Below, piece by piece: positions 43,183 to 52,065 of a stretch of DNA of 64,000 bases. This stretch comes from Nonomuraea sp. NEAU-A123 (GTDB taxonomy: Bacteria > Actinomycetota > Actinomycetes > Streptosporangiales > Streptosporangiaceae): the NCBI RefSeq assembly GCF_018603905.1, contig NZ_JAHFZZ010000006.1, forward strand, positions 558,001 to 622,000. Direction: 5' to 3'. A program made the translations under genes and the position numbers. The first letter of the stretch is position 1. The number at the start of each line of letters is the position of its first letter. The notes beneath the pieces are model-generated. The model did not search any database and was not told the DNA's origin. It worked only from the letters and a program-made list of their open reading frames with translations.

Positions 43183-45246
43183 CTATAGGCCGGTATGCCT
43201 GGCCAGGAACGTCAGCGTGTCAGCCGACAGCTCGACCGACCGGCTGATCGAACGGGCGCCATGGCCCACCTCGGTCTCGTTGCGCAGCACGATCGGCCCC
43301 TCACCCGTGGACGCGTGCTGGAGCGCCGCGCACATCTTCCACGCGTGCAGCGGATGCACCCGCGTGTCCGACTGGAAGACCGTGAACAGCGTCGCGGGGT
43401 ACGCCACACCCTCGCGAACATGGTGATACGGCGAGTATCCCAGCAACCAGCCGAACCCCTCGGGATCGGCGGCGGAGCCGTACTCGACGTTCCAGGTCGC
43501 CCCCAGCCCGAACTGCTCGTAACGGATCATGTCGAGCAGCGGAGCGGAGCAGGCGACGGCCGCGTACAGCTCGGGACGCTGCGTCAGCGCCGCGCCCACC
43601 AGCAGCCCGCCGTTGGAGCCGCCGGAGATCGCCAGTTGCCGGGCTGTCGTCACTCCGGTCGCGATGAGGTGCTCGGCCGCGGCGTGGAAGTCGTCGAAGA
43701 CGTTCTGCTTGTTGCCGAGCATGCCGGCGCGGTGCCAGTCCTCGCCCTCCTCGCCGCCGCCGCGCAGATTGGCGATCACGTAGACGCCGCCCGCCTCCAC
43801 CCAGGCGAGCACCGACGCGGAGTAGCCGGGGGTCATCGACAGCCCGAAGCCGCCGTAGCCGTACAGGATGGTCGGACGCGGCCCGTCGCCGTCGACCGGC
43901 GAGATGACCAGCATGCGGACGTCGGTGCCGTCCTTCGACCGGTAGACGACCTGGGACGTGCGCACCGATGGCACGTCCACCGCGCCCGGTGAGGCGGCCC
44001 AGAGCGTGGTCTCGCCGGTCCTGGCGTCATAGCGCTGGATGGTCGGCGGCGTGGTGTTGTCGGTGTAGCCGAACCACGCCTCGTAGCCGCCTTCCGGACG
44101 TTCGGCGATGCCGCCGATCGAGCCGAGGCCGGGCGCGGGCACTTCGCCGATCCGTTCGCCGGTGGCCAGGTCGTGCACCGTGATCTCGCTGATCGCGTGG
44201 CGGGTCCAGCCCACCAGCATGACCGGGCGGTCGAGGTCGTCGAGGATCGCGAAGTCGGACAGCACCGCCTCGGCGTCCTCGGGGATCAGGTCGCGCCAGG
44301 CCTCGACACCGGGCGTCGCCGGGTCGGTGACGCAGATCCGGGCGCGCGGCGCGTCGCGGTCGGTGTGGACGTACAGCCTGCCGTCGCGGCCGAACGAGAG
44401 CCCCGTCTGGGCATCCACGCCCTCCTGTACGACCTGGAGATCGGGCCGGTCGGGCGCGGACGCGGTCAGGTCGGCCACCCACAGGTCGTTGCGTGGCGCC
44501 GTGCCCTCGCTGGCGGAGATCTGCAGCCAGCGGCCGTCACGCGAGACCGAGACGCCGTAGTAGTTGGTCATCTTCATGCCTTCACCGAAGATCATCACAT
44601 CGTCTTCGGTGGACGTGCCGACGCGGTGCAGGTAGACGCGGCGGTGGAACTGCGACTCGCCCTCCGGCAGCTCCGTGCTCGGCAACCGGCGCACGTAGTA
44701 GAACGCCTCGCCGCCGGGCAGCCAGGCGATGGGGGAGTAGCGGCACCGGTCGATCGGGCCCTCCACCCGGGCACCGGTGGCCACGTCCATGAGGTAGAGA
44801 ACCGACTCCTCGTTGCCGCCCACCGAGATCTGGTAGGCGAGCAGGCGGCCCTCCTTGTCGGGTTGTACGGCGTCGAGCGTGGTCAGGCCCGACGGGTCGA
44901 GCGCCATGGGGTCGATCAGCGCCCGCTCCGTGCCGCCGGCTCCGTCGTCCTCGGCGACGTAGTAGACCGCGTGCTCCTGGTCCGGCGTGCGGCGGCTGAA
45001 GAAGTGACGCGTGCCGCGCCACGCGGGCACCCCCACGGAACCCGACCTGAGCAACTCGGCGATGCGGTCCCTGAACCGCTGCGGCTCACTCTGCCGCTTG
45101 AACAGGTCGGCCTGCGCGAGCAGCCATCCCTGTGTCTCCGGACTGTCGGGATCCTCAAGCCAGCGATAGGGGTCCGCGACGGGAGTTTTGTGCAAAATCT
45201 CGTCGCTTTCCGCGCGGCGTGCTGTGGGGTAGGGCTCTCGCGTCAT
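43183..45246 (-). CDS. Prolyl oligopeptidase family serine peptidase (S9A)
   Basis: A 687-aa S9 peptidase: a seven-bladed beta-propeller (residues about 75-420) in front of an alpha/beta-hydrolase domain. The catalytic triad is visible as Ser in ISGGSNGGLLV, Asp in QSDTRVHPLHAWK and His in EVGHGA. N-terminal DPYRWLEDPDSPETQGWL is the family signature. There is no signal peptide, so it is a cytoplasmic enzyme cutting short proline-containing peptides. Confidence 0.94.
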   Translation of the reverse strand: MTREPYPTARRAESDEILHKTPVADPYRWLEDPDSPETQGWLLAQADLFKRQSEPQRFRDRIAELLRSGSVGVPAWRGTRHFFSRRTPDQEHAVYYVAEDDGAGGTERALIDPMALDPSGLTTLDAVQPDKEGRLLAYQISVGGNEESVLYLMDVATGARVEGPIDRCRYSPIAWLPGGEAFYYVRRLPSTELPEGESQFHRRVYLHRVGTSTEDDVMIFGEGMKMTNYYGVSVSRDGRWLQISASEGTAPRNDLWVADLTASAPDRPDLQVVQEGVDAQTGLSFGRDGRLYVHTDRDAPRARICVTDPATPGVEAWRDLIPEDAEAVLSDFAILDDLDRPVMLVGWTRHAISEITVHDLATGERIGEVPAPGLGSIGGIAERPEGGYEAWFGYTDNTTPPTIQRYDARTGETTLWAASPGAVDVPSVRTSQVVYRSKDGTDVRMLVISPVDGDGPRPTILYGYGGFGLSMTPGYSASVLAWVEAGGVYVIANLRGGGEEGEDWHRAGMLGNKQNVFDDFHAAAEHLIATGVTTARQLAISGGSNGGLLVGAALTQRPELYAAVACSAPLLDMIRYEQFGLGATWNVEYGSAADPEGFGWLLGYSPYHHVREGVAYPATLFTVFQSDTRVHPLHAWKMCAALQHASTGEGPIVLRNETEVGHGARSISRSVELSADTLTFLARHTGL

Positions 45247-45524
45247 GCCCGAACCCTACTGCCATGCAGCGTGCGTAAAGCCCTGGTGAAGTGGGCATAA
45301 AACGTACCGTGCGTCTCTCTGGTCATTCCGGCTGGGGGTTATGGGGTGGCGGGGACCATGCGGTAAACGTCAGACTTGGTGATAGGACGGTGCCGTGGTG
45401 ACCATCCGCTGGACCGTCCGGCGGAGGTCCACGTGACGGAAGCACCAGTGCCCCAGGAGGGGCCGACAGCCGGGACATGCCACGGCATGTCCCCCTTGAT
45501 ACCCATGCAGCAGGGAGCGGCCCG

Positions 45525-46034
45525 ATGACGCGCCAAGTCCTGCTGCTCAACGCCACTTACGAGCCACTCACCACTCTCTCGCTGCATCGCGCCATCGTGC
45601 TCGTGCTGCGGGACAAGGCCGACATCGTCCATCGTGACGGCCGGGGCGCGGTCCTGCGCTCCGCGACCTGCACGCTGGACGTCCCCTCGGTGATCCGGCT
45701 CCGCAGATACGTCCGTATTCCCTACCGGTCTCGCATCCCCCTGACCAGGGCCGCGCTCATGCGGCGCGACGACTACCGCTGCGCCTACTGCGGCCTGCGG
45801 GCCGAGACCATCGACCACGTCGTCCCCCGGTCCAGGGGCGGCCCCCACACCTGGGAGAACTGCGTCGCCTCGTGCACGCCGTGCAACCACCGGAAGGCCG
45901 ACAAGTTCCTGGAGGAGCTGGGGTGGACGCTACGCGTCGCCCCGGCGGTGCCACGGGGCGCTCACTGGCGGCTCATCGGCGCTTCACTCGTCGGCGATCC
46001 CCAATGGGCGCCCTACCTGGAAGCGGCTGCCTGA
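45525..46034 (+). CDS. HNH endonuclease
   Basis: A 169-aa HNH nuclease of the type widespread in actinobacterial chromosomes. Zinc-binding CAYCG and CTPCNHRK flank the catalytic TIDHVVPRSRGGPHTWENCVASC core. The ATG at 45525 with GGGAG upstream gives the conserved start TRQVLLLNATYEPL; the frame extends 48 bp further. A role in repair or recombination is possible but unproven. The 278-bp gap before it contains only its leader. Confidence 0.9.
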   Translation: MTRQVLLLNATYEPLTTLSLHRAIVLVLRDKADIVHRDGRGAVLRSATCTLDVPSVIRLRRYVRIPYRSRIPLTRAALMRRDDYRCAYCGLRAETIDHVVPRSRGGPHTWENCVASCTPCNHRKADKFLEELGWTLRVAPAVPRGAHWRLIGASLVGDPQWAPYLEAAA

Positions 46035-46111
46035 CCTTCGGGCCCGGATCCCTCGGATCCGGGCCTGAAATGTCTTTGTCCTGCTTCGCGGCTCCTGGCA
46101 GGATCCAGGAC

Positions 46112-46921
46112 ATGTGGACCTTCACCACCGACGTCGAGGAGTACGCGGCCGTCGTCGAGGCGTTCCTGCTCGCCGACCCCGTGGGCAACACGGTGCCGCT
46201 GACCGTGCTGGCGAACATCCGCGCCGGAATGCCGGCCGACGACGCCTACTTCGGCTGGTGGACCAGCGACGGGGAAGTCCGCGGGGCGGCGTTCCGCACC
46301 CCGCCGCATCCGGTCGGGCTGGCCCGCATGCCGGTCGAGTCCATCGCGCCGCTGGTCAGCGCCTTGAAGGGCGAGATACCCGAGGTCATGGGCCCGCTGG
46401 AGCTGACCGAAGCGCTCGCCAAGGCGCTCGGCGAACCCGGCTCCGTGCTGTCGGAGCGCCTTTATCGCCTCGGCACCCTGACCATCCCCGACACGGCGGG
46501 CCACGGCCGTCTGGCGGACGTCGCCGACTTTCCCCTGCTGGTCGCCTGGTTCCTGGCGTTCGGCGACGAGGTGGGGCTGGGCATCGGCCGGGATCCCGCG
46601 CAGCAGGTCCAGCACCGGCTGGCCGGTCGGCAGCTCTTCCTGTGGGAGGCGGACGGGGCCCCGGTGTCGCTGGCCGCCCTGTCGCCCGCCGCGGGCGGGG
46701 TCTGCCGCATCGGGCCGGTGTACACGCCGCCGACACGTCGCAGGCGTGGGTACGGTGCCGCGGTCACCGCGTTCGCCAGCCAGGTCGCGCTGGAGACGCG
46801 CTGCGAGCAGGTGGTGCTCTTCACCGACTTGGCCAACCCGACGAGCAACGCCGTCTACCGGTCGATCGGCTACGAACCCGTCTCCGACTACGCCCAGGTG
46901 AGCTTCGGAGCTTTGGCGTAG
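46112..46921 (+). CDS. GNAT family N-acetyltransferase
   Basis: A 269-aa protein. The C-terminal third is a GNAT fold with IGPVYTPPTRRRRGYGAAVTAF (acetyl-CoA loop RRRGYG) and NPTSNAVYRSIGYEP. The N-terminal two thirds may be a decayed second GNAT-like domain. The substrate is unknown. An FmdB gene follows 9 bp downstream on the same strand. Confidence 0.85.
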   Translation: MWTFTTDVEEYAAVVEAFLLADPVGNTVPLTVLANIRAGMPADDAYFGWWTSDGEVRGAAFRTPPHPVGLARMPVESIAPLVSALKGEIPEVMGPLELTEALAKALGEPGSVLSERLYRLGTLTIPDTAGHGRLADVADFPLLVAWFLAFGDEVGLGIGRDPAQQVQHRLAGRQLFLWEADGAPVSLAALSPAAGGVCRIGPVYTPPTRRRRGYGAAVTAFASQVALETRCEQVVLFTDLANPTSNAVYRSIGYEPVSDYAQVSFGALA

Positions 46922-46930
46922 TCTTTGGGC

Positions 46931-47128
46931 ATGCCGCGCTATGACTTTCGCTGCCGTGCCTGCGGGTCGACCTTCGAGGTGACCCGTCCGATGTCCGCCT
47001 CCGACGAGGCGGCCGCGTGCCCCGAGGGGCACGACGACACCGTCAGGTTGCTCTCCACGGTCGCGATGACCGGCGGCGCCGCCGCCCCGCGCTCGGGTGG
47101 TTGCTGTGGTGGGGGGTGCTGTAGTTAG
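46931..47128 (+). CDS. FmdB family zinc-ribbon protein
   Basis: A 65-aa protein opening with the zinc ribbon MPRYDFRCRACGSTFEV (CxxC) and a second Cys at CPEGH, then a Gly/Cys-rich tail GGCCGGGCCS typical of actinomycete FmdB-like regulators. The ATG at 46931 is used although a TTG lies 6 bp earlier. A 147-bp gap with a weak AGCCCC/GGGGCT hairpin (about 47223-47248) separates it from the next gene on the other strand. Confidence 0.85.
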   Translation: MPRYDFRCRACGSTFEVTRPMSASDEAAACPEGHDDTVRLLSTVAMTGGAAAPRSGGCCGGGCCS

Positions 47129-47275
47129 GCGCGGGGTTAGTCAGGCGGGGGTTGCTGTAGTCAATCGGCGCAGCCCGCGCGCAGTTGGTGGTTAGAGGCT
47201 CTTATTTACGGCAGGCCCGGTGAGCCCCACCCGCCGCACGGGGCTGGGGTCTCTCCAGGGGCACGCTCCTCCGGT

Positions 47276-48190
47276 TCACCGGCCGAGCGCCGTGACGTGC
47301 GCACGTGCACCGGTGAATCGCTTGACCGCCAGGCCGGCCACGCGTTCGACTGTCGCGATACCCGTGGGCATGTCCGGACTCCGTTCCGACAGCACGGCGA
47401 TCAGGAGTTCGTGGTCCGCTACGAGAAGGCGGCCCACGCTGTTGATCGTCCACAGGCCGCCGTGCGCCTCGGCGGGCAGCCAGCCGTTCTTCAGGGCCAC
47501 CTGGCCGCCCGCGGCGCTGACGCCCCAAGCCTGGTTCGGGGTCACGGACGACATCAGGCCGAGCGCGTAGCGGCGGTTGGCGGCCGAGACCGGGCCGTCC
47601 GGGTCGGTGAGCACGCCGAGCACCTTCACCTGATCTGATGGGTTGCTGCGCGTCGAGCCCCAGAACCGTCCGGTGCCGGGACGCGTGTCGCGCACGCCGA
47701 GCCGGTGCAGGGTTCTGGTCAGGCCGGCCTGGCCGCCGATCGCCACGTAGAGATCGTGCGCGCACTCGTTGTCGCTGAAGCGGATCATGCGGTCGGCCAG
47801 CGCGCGCTCGTGGGCGTCCAACTGCCGGTGCTCGCGCTGCGCCCGCAGCAGCAGCGCCAGCAGGATGTCCACCTTGGCCACGCTGGCCAGCATGAACGAC
47901 CGTTCCTCGTGGAAGGCGTATCGGACGCCGGTGGTCAGGTCCTGCACCGAGACCGCCGTCCGGCCCGGCCGCCCCTGTAGGTAGTGATCCAGCGCCTGGT
48001 CGAGCGCCTGCCGGGCGGTCTTCGGCAGTTGGGCGGCGTTGCCCACCCGCATGGCGGCGGCGCCCGACGCCCCACCCTCGGGCAGCCGCTCAGGGGCGAC
48101 CGTCACCGCGCGAGGAGCGGCGGCCGCGCCGCCATTGGCGCAGCCGGACACCCCGGCCACCAGGGCCAGCAGGATCCCTCGAAGAAGCAT
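47276..48190 (-). CDS. Lipoprotein serine hydrolase, class A beta-lactamase-like
   Basis: A 304-aa exported protein. The signal is a lipoprotein type: MLLRGILLALVAGVSGC with the lipidated Cys at 17. The active-site set is complete: SVAK (S103/K106), SDN (139-141) and KNG in ALKNGWL for KTG. It could be a beta-lactamase or a penicillin-binding-like hydrolase; the Glu166 Omega-loop motif is not obvious, which argues for caution about resistance. The ATG at 48190 is used because the lipobox demands it; a TTG start 51 bp upstream would add an unlikely basic extension. Confidence 0.82.
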   Translation of the reverse strand: MLLRGILLALVAGVSGCANGGAAAAPRAVTVAPERLPEGGASGAAAMRVGNAAQLPKTARQALDQALDHYLQGRPGRTAVSVQDLTTGVRYAFHEERSFMLASVAKVDILLALLLRAQREHRQLDAHERALADRMIRFSDNECAHDLYVAIGGQAGLTRTLHRLGVRDTRPGTGRFWGSTRSNPSDQVKVLGVLTDPDGPVSAANRRYALGLMSSVTPNQAWGVSAAGGQVALKNGWLPAEAHGGLWTINSVGRLLVADHELLIAVLSERSPDMPTGIATVERVAGLAVKRFTGARAHVTALGR

Positions 48191-48271
48191 GAGCGGGAGC
48201 CTGCCACCCGCCGCGCCAACGGCTGGGGCGCGGCGGGTCAAGACCCGCCCAGTTTCCCGGCGGGGAGCTTC

Positions 48272-48766
48272 TTACGCGGCGCGAGCCCGCTTGCGCCGCT
48301 GGAACGGCAGGAACCGGTCGGCCAGGTGCGGCCGGGACGGAGTCAGCGTCGGCTCGACCGCGAGAATCCGATCGAACCGGAACGCCCGGATGGCCCGCCG
48401 CATCCGGCAGACCCCGACGAGATACCAGTATTCGCGGTGCACCAGACACGTCACGGGCTCCACATCCCGAGTCGTGACATGTCCGGAGGCATCCCGATAG
48501 TGCAGGCGAACCATCAGGCGGCTGGTGATGGCATCCGCCATGAGCCTGGCCCGCGACGCGATGTCCACGGGCAACGGTTCGGTGAGCGTCGTGAGCGTGG
48601 TGGCGATGACGTCGTCGTCGAGCTCCAGATGCTCGAACACGTGTTGCAGACCGCGCCTGGCGGTGACGGCCTGCGGACCGGACCCCAGATGAGCGAGGGA
48701 CAGGGCGAGGGCAGCGATCTCGGCGGTGGTCAGCGGGCGAGTGTGAGAGTTCACGCCTGTAGCCAT
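48272..48766 (-). CDS. WYL-domain protein lacking an HTH
   Basis: A 164-aa protein whose C-terminal half is a WYL sensor domain: VRLHYRDASGHVTTRDVEPVTCLVHREYWYLVGVCR and AIRAFRFDRI. Standard WYL regulators (about 320 aa) have an N-terminal winged HTH; here only a short helical stretch (TTAEIAALALSLAHLGSG) precedes it, so DNA binding is not expected from this chain alone. It ends 81 bp before the lipoprotein hydrolase gene on the same strand. Confidence 0.8.
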   Translation of the reverse strand: MATGVNSHTRPLTTAEIAALALSLAHLGSGPQAVTARRGLQHVFEHLELDDDVIATTLTTLTEPLPVDIASRARLMADAITSRLMVRLHYRDASGHVTTRDVEPVTCLVHREYWYLVGVCRMRRAIRAFRFDRILAVEPTLTPSRPHLADRFLPFQRRKRARAA

Positions 48767-49068
48767 ACCCCCACAATAGAGACGACCACCGACAGTTTTC
48801 GAAAGCCTGTACGCTTGGTAAGCACCCTGTATCGCCCGGATAAGGGTGAAAAGCCGCCCGCCACCACGGCCAATACGGAAGCCATGACCAGGAAATCGCC
48901 CGCCATCACGACCGGCACGACCACACGGAAGCCATGGCCAAGAAGACGCACGTCACGGCGCCCAGCCGGGGAACCGGAGGAGCGTGCCCCTGGACAGACC
49001 CCAGCCCCGCACGGTGGGTGGGGCCCACCGTGCTTAGCCGTAAAAAATAAGCTCTCTAGAAAAAATAG
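48767..49068. other. Intergenic region, no gene seen
   Basis: 302 bp between the WYL promoter and the ilvD 3' end. A 66-codon minus-strand frame covers part of it without Shine-Dalgarno or recognisable sequence. The right end (49040-49075) is strikingly AT-rich, as expected for an ilvD transcript end. Confidence 0.4.
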
Positions 49069-50907
49069 CTATTTAGACAGCTGGGTGAGGTCGCGAGACG
49101 CGCCGGTAGAAGCCGACGTGGTCATGGCCGCGTATGCCTGGAGGGCCACGCTGACGGGGCGGTTGCGGTCGCGGGGACGGTAGCCGCCCAGGTCGGCGAG
49201 GAGGCGCTCGCGGCGGGCCGCCAGCTCGGCCTCGGGGACGCGCAGCTCCAACGACCGGTTGGGGATGTCGATCTCGATCGTGTCGCCGTCCTCGACCAGC
49301 GCGATCATGCCGCCCTCAGCCGCCTCCGGAGAGGCGTGCCCGATCGACAGCCCGGACGTGCCGCCGGAGAAGCGGCCGTCGGTGACCAGCGCGCAGGCCT
49401 TGCCCAGACCCCTGCCCTTGAGGAACGACGTCGGGTAGAGCATCTCCTGCATGCCGGGCCCGCCCTTCGGCCCCTCGTAGCGGATGACGACCACGTCGCC
49501 CTCCTTCACCTGGTCGCCCAGGATGCCCTCGACCGCCTGCTCCTGCGACTCGAACACCACCGCCGGCCCGCTGAACTTCCAGATCGACTCGTCGACCCCG
49601 GCCGTCTTCACCACGGCGCCGTCACGCGAGATGTTGCCGTAGAGGACCGCGAGCCCGCCGTCCGCGCTGTAGGCGTGCGCCAGGTCGCGGATGCAGCCAT
49701 CGGCCCGGTCGAGGTCGAGGGAGTCCCAGCGGTTGTCCTGGGAGTAAGGCTTGACCGTGCGGACGTTGCCCGGCGCCGCGTGCCACAGCTCGAGGGCCTC
49801 GGGCCGCACCGTGGGCGACTGGGGGTCCCAGGCGGCGATCGTCTCGCCGAGCGTGCCGCCGTTGACCGTCGGCACGTCGCGGTGGAGCAGCCCGGCGCGG
49901 TCGAGCTCGCCCAGGATGGCCGGGATGCCGCCCGCGCGGTGCACGTCCTCGACGTGGTATTTGTTCGTCGCCGGAGCCACCTTGCACAGGCACGGCACGC
50001 GCAGGGAGATCTCGTTGATCTCCTTGAGCCCGAAGTCGACCTCGGCCTCACGGGCCGCGGCCAGGATGTGCAGGATCGTGTTGGTGGAGCCGCCCATGGC
50101 CACGTCCAGCGTCATCGCGTTCTCGAACGCCTCGCTGGTGGCGATCGAGCGCGGCAGCACCGACTCGTCGTCCTCTTCATAGTAACGGCGGGTGATCTCC
50201 ACGAGCTGGCGCCCGGCGTCCTCGAACAGCTTCTTGCGGTCCTTGTGCGTGGCCAGGATCGTGCCGTTGCCCGGCAGCGCGAGGCCCATCGCCTCGGCCA
50301 GGCAGTTCATGGAGTTGGCGGTGAACATGCCCGAGCACGACCCGCAGGTCGGGCAGGCGTTCTCCTCCATCTCCAGCAGATCCTCATCGGAGACGCTGCT
50401 GTCGGCGGCGGCGACCATCGGGTCGACCAGGTCGAGCTTGCGGCCGGGTGTCTTGCCGGCCTCCATGGGCCCGCCGGAGACGAAGACCGTCGGGATGTTC
50501 AGCCGGAAGGCGGCCAGCAGCATGCCCGGTGTGATCTTGTCGCAGTTGGAGACGCAGATCATCGCGTCGGCGCAGTGGGCCTGGACCATGTACTCGACGG
50601 CGTCGGCGATCAGCTCGCGCGACGGCAGCGAGTAGAGCATGCCGCCGTGGCCCATCGCGATGCCGTCGTCGACCGCGATCGTGTTGAACTCACGCGGGAT
50701 CGCCCCCGCCTCACGGATCGCGGCGGACACCACGTCGCCGACGTCGCGCAGGTGAACATGGCCGGGGACGAACTGCGTGAAGCTGTTGGCCACGGCGATG
50801 ATGGGTTTGCCGAAATCGCTCCCGGCTACGCCGGTCGCCCGGAGCAGGGCCCGGGCACCGACCATGTTCCTGCCGTGGGTGACCGTACGTGACCTGAGGG
50901 CGGGCAT
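49069..50907 (-). CDS. ilvD: Dihydroxy-acid dehydratase
   Basis: IlvD dehydrates 2,3-dihydroxy-isovalerate and its methyl homologue to the 2-keto acids of valine, leucine and isoleucine synthesis. The 612-aa chain has the Fe-S cysteines in SNCDKITPGM and CPTCGSCSGMFTANSMNCL and the C-terminal substrate region TDGRFSGGTSGLSIGHASPEAA. ATG 50907 with GGGAGAAG upstream is preferred to the ATG 30 bp earlier. Not flanked by other branched-chain genes in this window. Confidence 0.97.
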   Translation of the reverse strand: MPALRSRTVTHGRNMVGARALLRATGVAGSDFGKPIIAVANSFTQFVPGHVHLRDVGDVVSAAIREAGAIPREFNTIAVDDGIAMGHGGMLYSLPSRELIADAVEYMVQAHCADAMICVSNCDKITPGMLLAAFRLNIPTVFVSGGPMEAGKTPGRKLDLVDPMVAAADSSVSDEDLLEMEENACPTCGSCSGMFTANSMNCLAEAMGLALPGNGTILATHKDRKKLFEDAGRQLVEITRRYYEEDDESVLPRSIATSEAFENAMTLDVAMGGSTNTILHILAAAREAEVDFGLKEINEISLRVPCLCKVAPATNKYHVEDVHRAGGIPAILGELDRAGLLHRDVPTVNGGTLGETIAAWDPQSPTVRPEALELWHAAPGNVRTVKPYSQDNRWDSLDLDRADGCIRDLAHAYSADGGLAVLYGNISRDGAVVKTAGVDESIWKFSGPAVVFESQEQAVEGILGDQVKEGDVVVIRYEGPKGGPGMQEMLYPTSFLKGRGLGKACALVTDGRFSGGTSGLSIGHASPEAAEGGMIALVEDGDTIEIDIPNRSLELRVPEAELAARRERLLADLGGYRPRDRNRPVSVALQAYAAMTTSASTGASRDLTQLSK

Positions 50908-51112
50908 TGGACTTCTCCCATCGTTACGAGTCCTCACATGGTACGACCATCGCCCGGTTACTGAGACAGTTGTCCATCGCTCGGAACACGTACGGGGGGC
51001 CAGCTCGGTCTACCTGGCCACGAACCGGCCCTTGCCGTCCTCGACACCGGTCGGCTCGTCCACGCGGTCGCCGCTCACGTCCCAGGCCCGCAGCCGGACC
51101 TGGCTTTGCGGC

Positions 51113-51946
51113 TCAGTCCTCGCCGTATCTCGCGGGCAGGACCTGGGCCGCGATCTCGTGCAGGCGGTCGATCTCGGCTTTGGTCAGCGCCCGCTCCCGC
51201 TTGGTGATCCACTTGCGGGCACGGCCGCCCTCATAGACGTCCACACCTCGGATCGTCATGATCTTCCACGGCACCGGTGGCCCGTAGATGGCCAGCGAGG
51301 GCACGACCGAGATCTCCTTGCCGTAGGCCTCGCTGATCAGCTCGCTGGCCCGCGACGCCTCCCACTTGGCCTCGGTGAGGCGCGGCTTCATGTCGAACGG
51401 CCCGTGGAAGAGCTTCTTGCCCATCTGGACGCGTACGGGCAGCCGCTTGTCCCACTTCTCGGAGTCGACCGCGTACACGCCTGTCGGGCCCACCACGAGG
51501 TGGTCGATCTGGGCCTCGCTGTCCGGGATCGCCCTGGCGTGCAGCGTACGGTAGCCGTTCCGTTCGAGCTTGCGCAGCTGGGCCTCGGTACGGCGCTCCG
51601 CGATGGAGGCACGCCGCCAGGCCGGCACGGTCGATTTGGACCGCGCTCGGTAGACGGTGTCGAGGATGGCCGCGATCACGCCCGCGGTCACGCCTACCCG
51701 CCAGTCGCCCACGAGGAAGCCCACGACCACGCCGACCGGGATCGCCAGCAGCGCGCGATTGCGCACACGGCGGACACGCGGTTGCTGGAGCAGGCTGCCC
51801 AGGGACGCGCGCTCGATAGGCGCGTAGGTTGACGTGGGCGCCGAGTGCTTGGCGGGGGCCGGCTCGCCTTCGGGTCGGTCACTCACCCAGATGGGTGACG
51901 AGGTGTGACCGTCTTCTCGCTGATGATCGGAGTCCACGTAACTCAC
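51113..51946 (-). CDS. NERD-domain membrane protein
   Basis: A 277-aa protein: hydrophilic N terminus, two hydrophobic segments at about 68-98 (LLAIPVGVVVGFLVGDWRVG...), then a nuclease-related (NERD) domain: AERRTEAQLRKLERNGYRTLHARAIPDSEAQIDHLVVGPTGVYAVDSEKW, with the Asp (AQIDHL) and Glu/Asp-x-Lys (DSEKW) catalytic-type residues. NERD proteins are suspected DNA-processing enzymes. GTG start. Confidence 0.82.
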   Translation of the reverse strand: MSYVDSDHQREDGHTSSPIWVSDRPEGEPAPAKHSAPTSTYAPIERASLGSLLQQPRVRRVRNRALLAIPVGVVVGFLVGDWRVGVTAGVIAAILDTVYRARSKSTVPAWRRASIAERRTEAQLRKLERNGYRTLHARAIPDSEAQIDHLVVGPTGVYAVDSEKWDKRLPVRVQMGKKLFHGPFDMKPRLTEAKWEASRASELISEAYGKEISVVPSLAIYGPPVPWKIMTIRGVDVYEGGRARKWITKRERALTKAEIDRLHEIAAQVLPARYGED

Positions 51947-52065
51947 CGTAGCCCGAGGGTCTTGTCGTTTCCTAGTGTTGCCTTGTCCATAGTTTTATGG
52001 CCCAGCTCACCGTGTTCTACGCCCGTTTTCCGGGTATCTATTACGTTCTTCTCTAGAGATGCCTA

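Noticed and set aside
46114..48776. Long alternative frames around the GNAT and serine-hydrolase genes
   Set aside because: They are Arg/Pro/Ala-rich out-of-frame readings of clear genes.
49041..49075. CTCTAGAAAA near the ilvD 3' end as an operator
   Set aside because: It lies at a gene end in an AT-rich stretch, lacks the second arm, and no gene of the regulon is near.
52050..52059. TCTCTAGAGA palindrome before the amidase gene as a further site of the CTAG regulon
   Set aside because: Only CTAG with one flanking base matches; the TTCTAGAA core is not present and the gene is unrelated and 30 kb away.
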